Assembly: GCA_004352715.1 (NCBI GenBank) | Contig: SCFE01000016.1 | Span: 748,797-812,796, forward strand | Length of the DNA stretch: 64,000 nucleotides | Direction of reading: 5' to 3' | DNA from: Hofstenia miamia | Lineage: Eukaryota > Xenacoelomorpha > Acoela | In this document: positions 32,030-44,164 of the stretch, in pieces | Layout of the letters: each line of letters begins with the position of its first letter | Numbering within the stretch: the first letter of the stretch is position 1 | Program-made: the position numbers and the translations under genes | Notes under the pieces: model-generated | Told to the model about the DNA's origin: nothing | Seen by the model: only the letters and a program-made list of their open reading frames with translations | The model's database searches: none

Positions 32030-35000
32030 GTCGAGATTAATGGAAATATAGTACACGCAATTGTGGACACTCATCAGTGATGAGTGCTGCAAGATCCTAT
32101 GCATGAGTCGGAACGCGTTAGACCCCTCTGCAATTCATCTAATAGATCCTCAGGAAATAATTTCTCTCTAAAAGGAAAGGTCTGTGATGTTGAGCTAAGA
32201 ATTAACAAAGAAATTTTTCATGTAGATCTGGTCGTTGTTGACGCCTCTCAGCAACCGCTGCCATATGACATTATTTTGGGCAGTGATTTTCTTGAGAGGA
32301 ATGCCTGCGTCATTGATTATGTGAAAAATATCATCTCAATCAGAGACAGCGAAATTTCAAGTCAGCTGACAGCAATTTTTTTCAAACTCACTGACTCTGT
32401 CATCATAGAGTCTCAGCACTGGACAAGAACAACTGTGTACACCCAAAGCCGATATAATGGGGATGTTATGATCGCAGGGCAACAAGGCGGATATCATAAA
32501 GGAATAAATTTCTTGCCGGACTTGTGCCACGTAAAACATGAGAAGACTTGCGTCACCATCCTTAACAGTTCTAATTTTCCGGTTCACCTTGATCACGAGC
32601 GCATTGAGATTATCACCATACCGGTCTGTGTGGAGAATGTCAATACATTGTGTATACCAATTTTCACAGCCATCCATGACATCGATGAGCCATCGGATAC
32701 CATTAGGATCCCCAACGTCTCTGCTGATTCCCATCCGCATTTAGATGCCGCGGAACGAAAATCACAAATCCATCTACTACGCAGCAAGAGTGAAGTCTTT
32801 AATTACTGCTCTATTAGTGTGGGACAAAGCATTGAAGAGGAACATTCAATTGAAACTAAACATGACAGACCAATCTGTCTACCTGTAAGAAGAGTCCCTG
32901 AGAATCTAAAGGGTGAATACAAGAAGATTTTAAGTGACCTCATCAAAAGTGGAATCATTCAAGGCAGTAATAGCCCTTACGCCGCACCTACCGTATTTAA
33001 AAACAAGGAGAAAAATACCACCTGTGCATCGCCTTCCGCAAGCTGAATGACATCACCATTAAGGACGCATATCCCTTACCGTGAATCGAAGATCTTTTGT
33101 ATGACGCAAGCCGCTATAAATTCTTTTGATGCCTTGACCTCTGCAAGGCATATTGGCAAGTGCCTATGCGGCCATTCGACATTCAGAAAACTGCTTTTAT
33201 TACCCCGTACGGTTATACAAATGGAAATACATGGCTTTCGGGCTATGCAATGACCCTGCCACTTTCCAGCAATACGTCACTACGGTACTGAAGAACGAGA
33301 CCAGTATGTTGGGCGGGGCACCTCTACTTATATTGATGACATCCTTGTGGCCAGCCACACGTTCGAAGAACATCTCGATAAACTTAGCCGAATGTTGGAA
33401 CTATTAAATAACGCAGGACTTAAAGTCAACGGAAACAAATGTGCACTCAGCCAAATGAAAGTGACTTTTCTTGGAAGGGTGATTGAGCCCAGCAAAATCT
33501 CCATCAAGAACAAGGCGAAAGACTTTCTCAATAAAATTGAAACTCCTAAGACCAAGAAAGACGTCCAGAGGCCGATGGGGTTTTTGAATTATTACAGAAT
33601 GTTTATCCCCAAACTTGCTGAGAAAACTAAAAATATCTCTCAACTACTAAAGAAAAGTGCCAACTTCAAGTGGACTTGACCCGAACAAGAGGAATTGGAC
33701 ATAGTAAAAAAGTAACTTAAGAAAATACCGAGTTTGAACACGCCTGGCTATTCCAAAGATTTCATAGTCGATTGTGACGCCAGTGCAGTGGCAATTAGCG
33801 GAGAACTCAGCCAAATCGTGAATGGCATGGAAAGTCCCATCCAGTACTTTAGTAGAAAATTAGGAACCTGCCAAAAGGAATTATGGTGCCACCAAATGCA
33901 AAATGTTGGCCTTGGTAGAAGCACTGAAGAAGTTCAGGTACTTTATTTTTGGTCGCCCCTTCATCATACGTACCAAAAATAGTGCTCTCGCCTGGCTCAA
34001 AAAATTTTCAGGGGAAAATCTAACATGCTGGATTGAATATCTCAACAATTTCCCTTGCACAATACAACATCGACCAGGGAAAATACATCTAAATTCGGAT
34101 TACTGGACGGCACTCCCAGTTACAAGAGAGACTTGAGGAAACCTGCCGGAGATCTGGGTTCATCCCTTTAACCGATTACGATCTCCTTTCTGAAATCAAA
34201 GCCGACAGGCAAGGAAAAGCAATATTACCCATCATGGTGAAAGAGGAAATCACAGAAGCAAAAAATAATCCAGTGACAAAAAATGATAAAGTGCTATGTG
34301 AAATCATTCAATGATTGAAAAGCCCTCTTCATCCGATAAGTCCTGTCACTAACCGCTACTATAAACGATATTGCTTAAAAGTAAACCAAACAAAAAGCGC
34401 AACAATCACTTGGCAATACAGAATATTTCAAACGCGACCTCATCCGAAAAGCCCACAAGAGAGGACACCTTCGGATTATCCAGACGGAGAGGAAATGCAA
34501 CACCCAATATGTCACAGTAGACATTTGCGCAGCAGTCATCGATGTCATCAATAAATGCGAAAAATGTTTACTGCAAGGCACAAGTCACTTTCCTGAACGC
34601 CAAACTCGAAAGCAGACCCGAAGAGCAAACTAACAAAGTCCATATGGACCTGAAAAAACTTTCGAAAGATGATGATGGCTACCAATATTTGTTAGTAATG
34701 GTCGACCATTTCACCAAATATGCCAGGGTAATTCCCCTGAGCAACACAATCACTGAGATAGTTGGTGAGAAGAGTGTAAAGGAATGGGTGCTAAAGCTGG
34801 GCCTCATGGAAAGACTTGTTTCTGACCGCGGCCTCCAGTTTGAGAACAATTTAATGGAAGCCCTAATGCATGAATTCGAAAAGCCTAGAGAGATACGTAG
34901 CCCGCATGATCAATGAGATGCAGGAAATCCACCTTACAGTATGTCATAATACTAACCAGTCGGTGATACACCAAAAGCGTAATTTCAACAAAAAATTATA

Positions 35001-35199
35001 TGGGCAACCTCACAAAAGAGGAGATAAAGTGTTCGCATATTTCCCCCGTCAAGTAAGTGATCAAAACCAGGTGAGGAAACTTGTACCAAATTGGCAAGGT
35101 ACTTTTACCATCAAAAAGGTCTTGATCACCACACTTACATTCTTAACAACGGTAAAATTGTGCACTTTCAGAGGCCCAAATGAGCCATTAAAGATATAG
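32030..35199 (+). pseudogene. pol region of the gypsy element (protease-RT-RNase H-integrase)
   Basis: Domain order defines Ty3/gypsy. Protease: VDT near 32068 with the usual Gly replaced and two stops, then PYDIILGSDFLERNACVIDY (32084-33046). RT: RRVPENLKGEYKKIL, GIIQGSNSPYAAPTVF, the palm A block FDALDLCKAYWQVPM in a shifted frame near 33150, FGLCNDPATFQQ (33153-33407) and an intact YIDDILVAS near 33331. Then FLGRVIEPSKI (33347-33679). RNase H: FIVDCDASAVAISGELSQ, YFSRKL (33734-33982), AWLKKFSGENL. Integrase: H-x3-H and KCEKCL finger near 34550, VHMDL and VSDRGLQFENN (34542-34916). The third catalytic acid (Glu) block is deleted at about 34880. The C-terminal KLYGQPHKRGDKVFAYFPRQ (34870-35199) follows. 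Numerous frameshifts; no activity expected. Confidence 0.88.
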
Positions 35200-35372
35200 A
35201 AAATGTTATCATAGATAGTAGATAGCAGTAACGATACGTACAAACAGTATGATAATTTAACTGAGTACTGTGAGGAAGACCTTGACGATATTGATTTTGA
35301 AGATAATGCTATAGACAGTAATGACAGTACCAATACTCATGTAATGCCCCAACGTAAGGCTTGACATAGACA
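35200..35372 (+). other. 3' flank of gypsy pol; no 3' LTR seen
   Basis: An acidic frame (CEEDLDDIDFEDNAIDSND) can be read through the region and may be the extreme end of Pol or a spacer. No repeat of the 30127-30391 LTR is present here or anywhere up to 38.3 kb. Confidence 0.5.
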
Positions 35373-37610
35373 AAATCTCGACCCCCAAATTTGGGACCTT
35401 AACCTTGTAACTCTATTTAGAAATCATGAAAACCAAGAGGAAAGAAAACAAGTCGCCAGCTCCACCCTCCCGCAGAAGGATCAGAAGGAGGATGGACCAT
35501 AATGAAGGCTCTGATACTTCTGCAAGGCGTGTCTCCGCCTGAGGGAGATAGTGATAGAAAAAGGGGACGCCAAAAGGGGTCTGAGCAGATTCCGACATCG
35601 CCTGGTGACAAGGAGAGCACACCACCTCACACGTGTCTTATTCGCGACACTACGTGGGGAGAACACGGTCCCCACGTGATCAAGAGGAGCTGGCACCTAT
35701 GATAGACTCCACTATTATTAAACAAACAACCATTTTGTGATTTAAAAAATGTACAATACCCCAACAGTGACTCGAAAGTCCCCCTGAGCTCCCAGTCCTC
35801 GTCCTTTGAGACCTCCAGTATCCCGTCCACTGTAAGGTCCAATCAAACCGAAGAAAGAAAAAAGAAGATGTCCAAAGTCGGCAACAAAACATTAGACCTC
35901 TACTTCATAGCTACTCAAAGGGCAACACAGTTTATTAGGGACAAAATCTCCGAAGAGACCAAAAACAAGTTACAATTGACATTCAACACAAAGAAACTCA
36001 CCTGCTCCATCAACATAATACCGTTCACTGTGGTTGTGGACGCCGAGCAACGACCAAGAGTCAACACAATAATTTGTTATGATTCTAAAATGCGTGAAGG
36101 CCTAAGCCACCATTACTGGAGGAGCACAGTGCATACCTCCTTCAATGAAGATTTTACAATAACTTACACAACTGGAGGGACATCAAAACATTCGAATGTG
36201 TCAATATCGATTTTAAGAATTTGCTAGTAGTTTATTATTTTAAAGTTCACGAGGTCCAACAACAAAACATCATGGAGCACATAGAAATTGTATATCGCCT
36301 TGCCAAGATAGAAAAAATTCGCCTAGTTATGATACTACGAGAAGAGTAGGAAGATGACATCCCAGATGCCATCAAGAGGTTACACTTCAGGATGGAAAAC
36401 TTCATGATCCTGTACAAGGAAGCCTATTGACCCATCAACATGTATCACACAAACATTACATCAGTCACCAAACTCATATATATACAGATCTCCTGATGTG
36501 CAAACGCATACCAATGCACAGGTTAGCCATGGACCAGAAGCTCATAATTGATGCTACCATACAGGCCCAAACGCTTGAGTCAATCAATTTTAATATGTCC
36601 AGACTCACGTCAGTTACTGATCTCCATGTTAGCTTTGCCTTCTCTCAGAGCGAAGCAACTCTAAAAGAAATCCAGGAAGTCTGGGCCTACTTCAAAACAG
36701 AAAAACATCCTGAAACAGAGTGGTCACTTATCAACATAAAAAGCCCGTTCTCTCAGTATGATAGATCCATCAAGCGCCAATTAGGTGAACTCCATCTGTC
36801 TTATGAAGCACAGGACCAAAAGAATTTCAAAGATAATCTATTCTCCAAAAACGCTACACATCTATTCGAGAGGAGCAGTATCCATCTTATCCATCTTTTT
36901 AACTCAAGTTCCACAATTAAAGCTGCCTATGGACAAACCAACTCTTGAAAAATTGGCAAAGCAATGTACACACAAAATCGCAATCTACCCTATCGCATGG
37001 AAAGCAAAGAATTGGCTGCTCCACAAGTGAACGGTTCCCACGTCACCTGGAAAAACAAATCGAGCCATGGAAAGATTCGAAAAATATTATGCCCGAATGG
37101 TGGGGGCGAGCAGTGTAACAGGAAGGTTGTCACTGATGATGATGTGCAACAAGCTAGGCATATGTTTGTCTGACAAACATTTTTTACGACACAATTCAGC
37201 TTTTTTAATTCGGAATACGCTCTCCTATGCACGGAGAGATTAATGTGCACATTGCAATTCTTTGAGCTACTTAAACGTTACGACGTCCACAACAAGTCAG
37301 AGACCTTTTTCAACTTGGAGCAACTTAACTACCTCAAAATGCAGTTAAATTTGACTAACAGAAACACCCCCAGCAGATCAGCAAGGAGGGAAAATCGTCC
37401 CCATACTCATCCTAGACCAAGTAATGAAGACGCTGGAACAGTTTTACAGAGAGGAAGAATTCCTGGCTACCTCGCCGATACAAGTGTCACCCACAACATG
37501 AGCCTCATTGAAGCAATCAATCTTGAAAAGTTTGCAGGTCCTACCTCGTCTTCTCGGCCAACGCCTCAGTGGTCCATCACCAAGGACAAACGGATACTTA
37601 CAATCTAGCA
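35373..37610 (+). pseudogene. Unassigned coding module, part 1 (large degraded protein)
   Basis: Not recognised with confidence. Consecutive plus-strand frames (35502-35702, 35868-36227, 36427-36948, 36785-37173, 37243-37608) appear to be pieces of one or two proteins broken by frameshifts. A basic, Ser/Arg-rich start precedes a segment with TLDLYFIATQRATQFIRDKI and SINIIPFTVVVDAEQRPRV. A helical region follows (LMCKRIPMHRLAMDQKLIID, VSFAFSQSEATLKEIQEVWA), then ARMVGASSVTGRLSL and MMMCNKLGICLSD in a shifted frame, FFNLEQLNYLKMQL, and a Pro/Ser-rich tail. Base composition matches the gypsy element, not the AT-rich flanks. No RT, integrase, signal peptide or transmembrane segment is visible. 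Weak inference: size, all-helical core and disordered tail are compatible with a nucleoprotein of a negative-strand RNA virus; an extra ORF in the env position of the gypsy is the alternative. Confidence 0.5.
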
Positions 37611-38240
37611 CAAACGTGAAGAGTTTGCGAAACTACCTACTATCCAGGAAAGAATCATCGAACCCAACAAAGACAGAGATGTTCTCCAAAGAAGAGCTAG
37701 TGCTTCTACAATCACCTGGGCGACAACTGGCCCTGGATGTAGAATGCACGACAGCTCACGTCAATGCCACGACCAGTCAGATTAACAAACTGAGAGCTCA
37801 CGGACTCAGAGGAAGATTCTAGGACACCATTGGAGATGCAAAGATCAATTAGCATAGGAACCGCCATCCTTTGCGATAAAGTGGACTTGCCTAGCATCGA
37901 AAACCATGCAGAACAAAACAACCTGTTATATATACCACCACCATGTATCGAAACCCCTCTCAACCCCCCCCCCTCTTGGAAAGTAAGAAAAGGAAAGAAA
38001 AAGGTCTCAGCCCACTTACCCAACAAACTTAATTACTTTAGCACCAGTGCTGAAGCCAAGTGACTTAGTCAAACACCCGAGTATAAGGCAGTGAGAGAGA
38101 AACTTATCCAAGGCGGCAATCCCGAAAGAGTCTTTATCGACGGAAAACTAACCATCAGAGACATTTTTCAAAAGGGGCAACCCTTGCATGAACAACTACA
38201 AAAGATACAGGACAAGATACTTCCGATGAACCCGTGGGTT
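37611..38240 (+). pseudogene. Unassigned coding module, part 2 (small degraded protein)
   Basis: Overlapping frames (37508-37822, 37830-38063, 38091-38276) continue the module. Visible pieces: SKEELVLLQSPGRQLALDVE and TTAHVNATTSQINKLRAHGL, which looks like an amphipathic helix. A Pro-rich stretch includes a run of C bases near 37967, and then come YKAVREKLIQGGNPERVFID and IFQKGQPLHEQLQKIQDKI. A short, partly disordered protein with a central oligomerisation helix placed after a larger helical protein would fit an N-P gene pair, but I have no specific motif to prove it. It ends where the minus-strand LINE begins. Confidence 0.4.
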
Positions 38241-38244
38241 ATCA

Positions 38245-39860
38245 TTTTAGCTATTTTCATTTGTCTGGAAAAATAGACTTTTGAATACATTAGATTTAGT
38301 ATTGCCGTTAAAGGATTTAAAATTGCTGGGAAGATAGCTTTCAAAATTTTACTGGATATACCATCAACACCTGCAGATGATTTAGATTTTAATTGATTAA
38401 CAATATTTTTCAGTTCTGATTTTGAAATGGGGCATAGAGCCCCAATGACAAAAGACTTCGCGTATGCAGGAATATTTTCAGCCATTTAGGAACCAATGCT
38501 TGCAAGAAAAATTGAAATCATTACTTACCTTATTCATTCTGGTTGAACGCAGTTGATAGTTTCATCTTTTTTTATTTCCTGTAATCATATTTAAGAATGA
38601 GTAGAACTGTTTGGAACCTTTTGCAAAAGAATTTTTTTGTATAATAACTGCGCTTAGAATTTCGGATTTGTGAAACAACCCTATTTCTGATATTAGAAAA
38701 TTTAATGATTTTCTCTACAATTATTCATTTTATAATTCTTGTAAGCAATATTTTGTTCAGTTATTACGTTTCTATTTGAATTATTGATTTTTGAATTACT
38801 CTTAGGACCATTTTTAATATTACTACACATAAATTTTCTAATTGTTTCATTACCGTAATAATGAAATCAGAATACGAATTGTTGGCATTTGTATAATCAT
38901 TTAAATGTAGTTCATTTAGTTTTTGATTAAGCAAAAATAAGCAGTTTAGTAATTTCTGTTCTGAATGCATAAATGTAAACTATGAAAATTGTAGATTTTT
39001 GAAGCTGACTATAATTTATATTACATTCTAACGAAATAGGTATATGATCTGTCAATACGTTTTCCAGAAGACCAACTGAATCAATTTTTTCAGAACTAAT
39101 ATTCGTCAGTATGTGGTCTAAACATGTCGATTATTTTGTGGTATTGTGACTTTATTTACTAGAATACGGAAATCATTCGCAGATACGCATTGTAAACAAA
39201 AATAAGTAATTGATGAAAATATCAAAGTATCTATGTTGAAGTCTCCAATTATTACAGTTGGCAACGATGTTCGATTAAGTTCTTCGAAAAACCTATCTAA
39301 CGAATAAAATACTTCTTATCATCTGTTGGAGGACTGTAAATTACAGCCAAATAGAAATCATTGAAAAATATTCCTAACTACACTTCAGACTTTACAGTTT
39401 ACAATCTAGTCAACTGTATGCGACCGGTAAAAATAAATGCATATTATCGTTCTTTGACGAAGTAATCAATCAATTCGACAACTGAAAATTATGTGCAATT
39501 CGAAAATTATAAAAGACTGAGCACAGATGAAAATTTAGTTTTTTAAAGGAAAAATGGGTTTGGAGTGGCATATTAATACAGAGAATTCCTATTTTGTGTA
39601 ATGTTTCTTACTATAGGAGACATAAACGAAGGCACTGATTTTTGGTTACCCAATTCCAGTAAATACCTCGATTGGAAGACAAAGACTTACTACTTTTGAC
39701 AGTACATGTTCGCGCAGGGGATACTATGATATATGATGAATATATTTAATAGAGGTGCATGCAAATTTCGGTGAAAGTAGATAAATCAAACTTACAGAAA
39801 CTGCTACAATCAGGTCGAATATTTGCATTTGAAGCTTTAACTAAAACACTGCTAGCAAAT
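38245..39860 (-). mobile_element. CR1/Jockey-like LINE remnant, minus strand
   Basis: Read on the minus strand. Endonuclease blocks occur near 39345-39020: YLAVIYSPPTDDKKY, VIIGDFNIDTLIFSSITY in a shifted frame, and VLTDHIPISLE at about 39040 (the (S/T)DH motif). A connecting region follows (38970-38764), and then the pre-RT block at 38485-38270: LCPISKSELKNIVNQLKSKS followed by SAGVDGISSKILKAI and YFSRQMKIAKMI. The match stops at about 38245, just before the RT palm. The RT and 3' end are missing, replaced by the unassigned module on the other strand. Several stops. Confidence 0.75.
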
Positions 39861-39933
39861 TTGACAAATTATTTTGCCTGTTTATTATAGTTTAATTAGT
39901 TTTAGTAATGTTTCATTATACCTCAAAAAAAAC

Positions 39934-40776
39934 ATGCCCAACCGAATCAAATCCAATAAATCTCTATCAGACGATGACTGCCCAAAATGCAAACAATGCA
40001 TAAATGATGAACCATCAATACAATGCGATGGAGGAATATCTATTGAAGCTCATGCAATACTCAAAAGTTTGATCGCAACTTACTGGTTTTGCTCAACTTG
40101 CAACCCGAAAGTTAAGGTCCACTTTAGAGGAGGAAAATTTAAAGAAACCGAGAGAATGATAGAGAAAATCAATGAAGAGACAACACGCAGCATGGGAAAC
40201 ATAAATACCAAACTGGATGTCATGCAGGAAATCAATACTGATACAAAGAAAATCAGTACTATGAGCACTGCAGATTATCAATCAGTCACCCAGACGCAGA
40301 AACATGACAACATACCTGACTATGCTATAAGGATTAGCAACGTTAAAGAATCGATAGGACATTCTATGGGAGAACAGTTTGCAAACGAGAAAAACGCAAT
40401 CACGGAAATACTACACTTTCTTGGAGAAGAACAACATGAAATACAACATGCCTATCGCTTAGGAAAATACAACAATGACGCAGATAGACCGAGGACTTTA
40501 ATTGTCAAAAGCCCCTGGGTAGTAAAGAATGTTTTGTGCAAGGCAGCACGTTTGAAAGACTATGGAGAGAGTATACATTACATGGGTTTTGACAGCAGAC
40601 GAAATCTTGAAAGAAAAAGCCATTCTAAGACAAAAAGAAAACTTATTGAAAATGGTATTTCTCGAACAGATATCAAAATCAGGAATCTTCAATTGTTCGT
40701 CCGAGGAGAAGCACAGAAGATTCCCTTACACGAGCACGGTGACACGCAGTTGACCCCACAGTCGACTAGACATTGA
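39934..40776 (+). CDS. CR1-like LINE ORF1 (PHD-like zinc head, coiled coil, RRM-like region)
   Basis: Uninterrupted frame. The start is placed at the second Met (MPNRIKSNKSLSDDD), since the 20 residues before it resemble untranslated leader. Residues 16-75 have CPKCKQCINDEPSIQCDGG and YWFCSTC, a PHD-type Cys/His finger, though the expected HxxC spacing is imperfect (EAHAI). A coiled coil follows at about residues 85-140 (MIEKINEETTRSMGNINTKL). Then comes an RRM-like/CTD-like segment with YAIRISNVKES, AYRLGKYNNDADRPRTLIVK and ENGISRTDIKIRNLQLFVRG. ORF1 proteins of CR1/L2-type LINEs bind element RNA and act as chaperones. ORF2 starts 17 nt after the stop. This is the best preserved ORF in the window. 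Confidence 0.85.
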   Translation: MPNRIKSNKSLSDDDCPKCKQCINDEPSIQCDGGISIEAHAILKSLIATYWFCSTCNPKVKVHFRGGKFKETERMIEKINEETTRSMGNINTKLDVMQEINTDTKKISTMSTADYQSVTQTQKHDNIPDYAIRISNVKESIGHSMGEQFANEKNAITEILHFLGEEQHEIQHAYRLGKYNNDADRPRTLIVKSPWVVKNVLCKAARLKDYGESIHYMGFDSRRNLERKSHSKTKRKLIENGISRTDIKIRNLQLFVRGEAQKIPLHEHGDTQLTPQSTRH

Positions 40777-40792
40777 AACTCCTAAATTTAAC

Positions 40793-43320
40793 TTGCTTTC
40801 GATAAATGCGAGATCACTCAAGAAAAATAACGCAATTACCCATCTACACATTGACATGCGTGATCAATCAATCGACGTCTGTTGTGTTGCACAAACCTGG
40901 TTTACAAGTGATATTGACGATAACTTTACATATATTCCTGGGTATAATATTCTTCGCTGTGATAGAAATTCTTCTAATTCTATAAAAAAGACAGGTGGCG
41001 GTGTCTGCATATATTTTAGAGAACATCTCGACTTCGTACAACTTAGTGTTGTGGATTCTGAGTATTATGAAATCTTGTGGAGCCACTGCATCTGGGATAA
41101 TATGAACTATATTGTCGTTGCAGTTTATATTCCTCCTGATGTCTGCTACTACAACGAATTGGCGGAGCATATCATTGAAGGCTTCCAAGCTCTTCGCCAA
41201 CAATACCCGGAAGCTAAAGTTATTTTATGTGGTGATTTTAACCAGTTTGCCACGTCTGTTATCACCAATTGTTGCGACATTACTAAGCTCACACACGAAA
41301 ACACAAGGGGAAACTCGCGACTAGATAAAATTTTCTCTAGTGATGAGTTGGTGTTTGACTCCGTTGAAACGTTGCAACTCACTGTGAACTCTGACCATCT
41401 GGGCATTCTGTGCAAGTCGAAAAAGAGAGCTGCTGTGTCCAAATTTGTTTACTTTAGAGATCAACGAACACCCCGAAAGAACGCTTTCAATGTTGCAATG
41501 GACAATATAGACTTCGATGTGTTGCTGCAAATAGAATCTCCAGATGTCACATTGAATCAACTACACAACTTGATTACCTCCTGTCTCGATTTTCATTGTC
41601 CTATAAAAAGAGTGAAGATTACGAGTAAGGATCCACCTTTCATGAGCCCTGTTATAAAGCTTTTACTGCGTAAAAAGTACAGATTAAGACAGAAAGGAAG
41701 GTTCCTGGAGGCTGTTAATATTGGCTACAGAATCAGAGAAATTGTTTTCAACAATGTTAACTCACGAAGAGGTCGAGGTGGCAGTAAGGAATGGTGGGAA
41801 CAAATTAATGCTCTCACAAAGAAATCTGTCTCTACTAACACTATTAATGCTGAACCAGATGACTTTAACAATCACTACGCTAATATCTCCACAACAGACA
41901 GCTATACTCCTCCTGTGCTTGCTCAAACCGAAGGTTTTGCGCCACCATTGCTTTCCATTAATCAAGGCTACCATGAACTCAAACGAGTGAAGCGTACCGC
42001 CTGTGGACACGATTAGCTCGGTGTCTTACCCACATATTCAACTTATCACCTTCAAGCTCTATCTTTCCGGAAAAACTCAAATTCTCGAAGATCATTCCAC
42101 TACCAAACATTCCAAACCACTTGATATCAATGATTATCGTCCTTTTTCAGTAACTCCCATTCTCTCGCGCACATTTGAAAGACTTGTGTATCATAACTTT
42201 GTTACGGAAAACTACAATAGTTGGCTTTCGCACAAGCAATTTGGTTTTCGTAAAAATGGCTCAACAACATCAGCGATTATCAAAATTCAAAATGACATTA
42301 GTAAATTTCAGGCTCAAGGCTTTGAATACGTAAGGCTCTTCGGTATTGATTCGATCGCATTCATCACCACTCCATTATTGACAGCTATAAACAAATTTTG
42401 GTTCCAATCAACCCATATATCATCAACTGGAAAGCAGATTTCATGATTGGGAGAAAACAAGGTACTTATTTCAACGGCAGGGTGTCACAAAGTAGAGCAA
42501 CGAACCAAGGATTCGAACAAGGCACAATAGGAGCACCTTTTGGGTTCAATGTTGTATCAATGACATCGACGTAGTTGACAATGACAAAGCCACCTTGACT
42601 GTATACGCCGATGACAAAAACCCGTGTGTGGCAGGCAAAAGTTCCACAGACAATGCTAATGTAGAAATTCATAATATTAAAGAACGCGTATTCAAGAACC
42701 TACATTTAAAGTGCTGGAAATCGCAAGAATTGCAAGTGATTTTTCGACATGTCAATTCGGAGAACATTCAGCCCATTATGGACATTCCACTGGTTACCCA
42801 TATGAAAATACTAGGTATCACAATGGACAGCAAATTGGGTTTCGGGAAACATATCGAAGACACTGTAAAAAAGGCCTCATTGTCTCTTTTCTTGATTCTA
42901 CGCTTGAAGAACTTCGGATATAAAAAAAAGAACTTGGTACCCTCTACAACTCACTTATGGTGCTGCTGTCTGGGGAGGTTCTGCAAAGTACGTGTTGGCG
43001 AAGTTTGACAAAGTCCAACGAAGAGCGGTCAAAATGGGTATAATTTATTACTACATGCCTATTCAGCAGTTTATTAAGTACAATGAGAAACTTTACAATA
43101 ATATTCTTTTGAAAAGCCCAAATCATCCCCTCTATGAGCTTCTTCCTTCGATACCTACTTACTCTGAAACCAGACTGAGGAATCGCCGACCAGGATGGAC
43201 AAACGTTACCAACGAAAACTCACTCTGCATTTTTCTCAACCGGTTGCTTAAAGTGCATTGAAGTTGCTATCCCCGTGTTTTTATTATTATAATATATTAT
43301 TATTATAATAACTGTTTATT
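40793..43320 (+). mobile_element. CR1-like LINE ORF2 (endonuclease-RT), frame-broken, with 3' tail
   Basis: The first frame (40793-42016) is an intact apurinic-like endonuclease: LLSINARSLKKNN, GGGVCIYFREHL, YIPPDVCYY, VILCGDFNQF and NSDHLGILC. The usual catalytic Glu block TETW reads AQTWF (Glu to Gln). After a frameshift at about 42000, the RT follows: INDYRPFSVTPILSRTFERL and QFGFRKNGSTTSAI (42003-42446). Palm A is scrambled by frameshifts. Then GTIGAPFGFN near 42530, an intact VYADDKNPCV near 42602 (42595-43008), and the C-terminal region ending RLLKVH-stop at 43261 (42992-43261). The 3' tail has (ATT)n-type repeats at 43283-43312. Together with ORF1 this is a nearly full-length, recently decayed copy of about 3.4 kb. 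Confidence 0.88.
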
Positions 43321-43454
43321 ATACAGTTTAATTAGGTTTCAGCAACGTCTCTAATTCGTTAGACTACAAATTATAAAGACACAATCATACATTTTTCGTG
43401 AAAATCTCCTTTCTTGGTTCAAAATTCCATAATATCTATCGATATTATTATTTG

Positions 43455-44094
43455 ATGCCGAGACGTGATTCTGCGAATTACATCAAGCGTGACGTTGGCT
43501 GTTCGTCCCCTAACTGTGACATCTGGACTTCTATCACCATGCCCAAAGACTTCGACCAAGCCAGCCCTTCTTTTATTTGCTCTGCTCAAGAAGACAATAG
43601 AAGAAAATGCAATTAATTCTGCACCAAATAAGACGTTTGCTGACATAGCGAAGACACTCCGAGAGCCTGCAGTGTGCGCCACTCTTGTTTCGCAAGTGCA
43701 TCAAGAGGAGAAGCGCCAGCAGGAAAAATCTCTTAACCTATTGATCAAAGGTATGGATCCCCAGCAAGGTCTGTCGGATGTGGAAAGCGTCGTGAATCTG
43801 GCGACGGATGTATCTGTCAAGCTAGACTCGGATGAAGTCACATGTAAGCGCATTGTCCCCAAGGAAGGCACAATTGACCGAAATCTTCTTGTTGTCACCT
43901 TCAAGAATGCTTTAACCCGTCAAAATCTTCTCCGAAAGAGTAAAGATCTCAGACATCAAGTGATTTATAAAGACGTGTTCATTAATCCGGGCCTAACTAA
44001 AGCAGAGCAGGCCAAGCAATTTGAGCTTCGTGTGCAACTCCGCAAGCAGAAAAGTCTATATCCCAACCTGAGGTGGTTCATTCGTAACAACTAG
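43455..44094 (+). pseudogene. ORF1 of a second CR1-like LINE
   Basis: The N-terminus is in one frame (MPRRDSANYIKRDVGCSSPN, CDIW, ITMPKDFDQASPSFICS; 43455-43577). The rest (LKKTIEENAINSAPNKTFAD through the stop at 44094) is in the next, so one frameshift near 43580 breaks the protein. The C-terminal part has an RRM-like pattern: LNLLIKGMDPQQGLSDVESV, VTCKRIVPKEGTIDRNLLVV and FINPGLTKAEQAKQFELRVQ. This is the common layout for LINE ORF1 RNA-binding proteins. ORF2 of the same element follows from 44165. Confidence 0.75.
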
Positions 44095-44164
44095 ATCCTT
44101 AGCACTAATCAGCCATCCGGCTGACTAGCTCCCACTAGAGATCCCCCTTGTCCTCGCGATGAAC

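Noticed and set aside
35413-35892. Four overlapping minus-strand frames
   Set aside because: Antisense of the basic, Ser/Arg-rich start of the unassigned plus-strand module; no motif of their own.
30127-38240. Complete, potentially active endogenous retrovirus
   Set aside because: Gag and Pol have many frameshifts and stops, the integrase Glu block is deleted, no 3' LTR is present, and no envelope features are visible.
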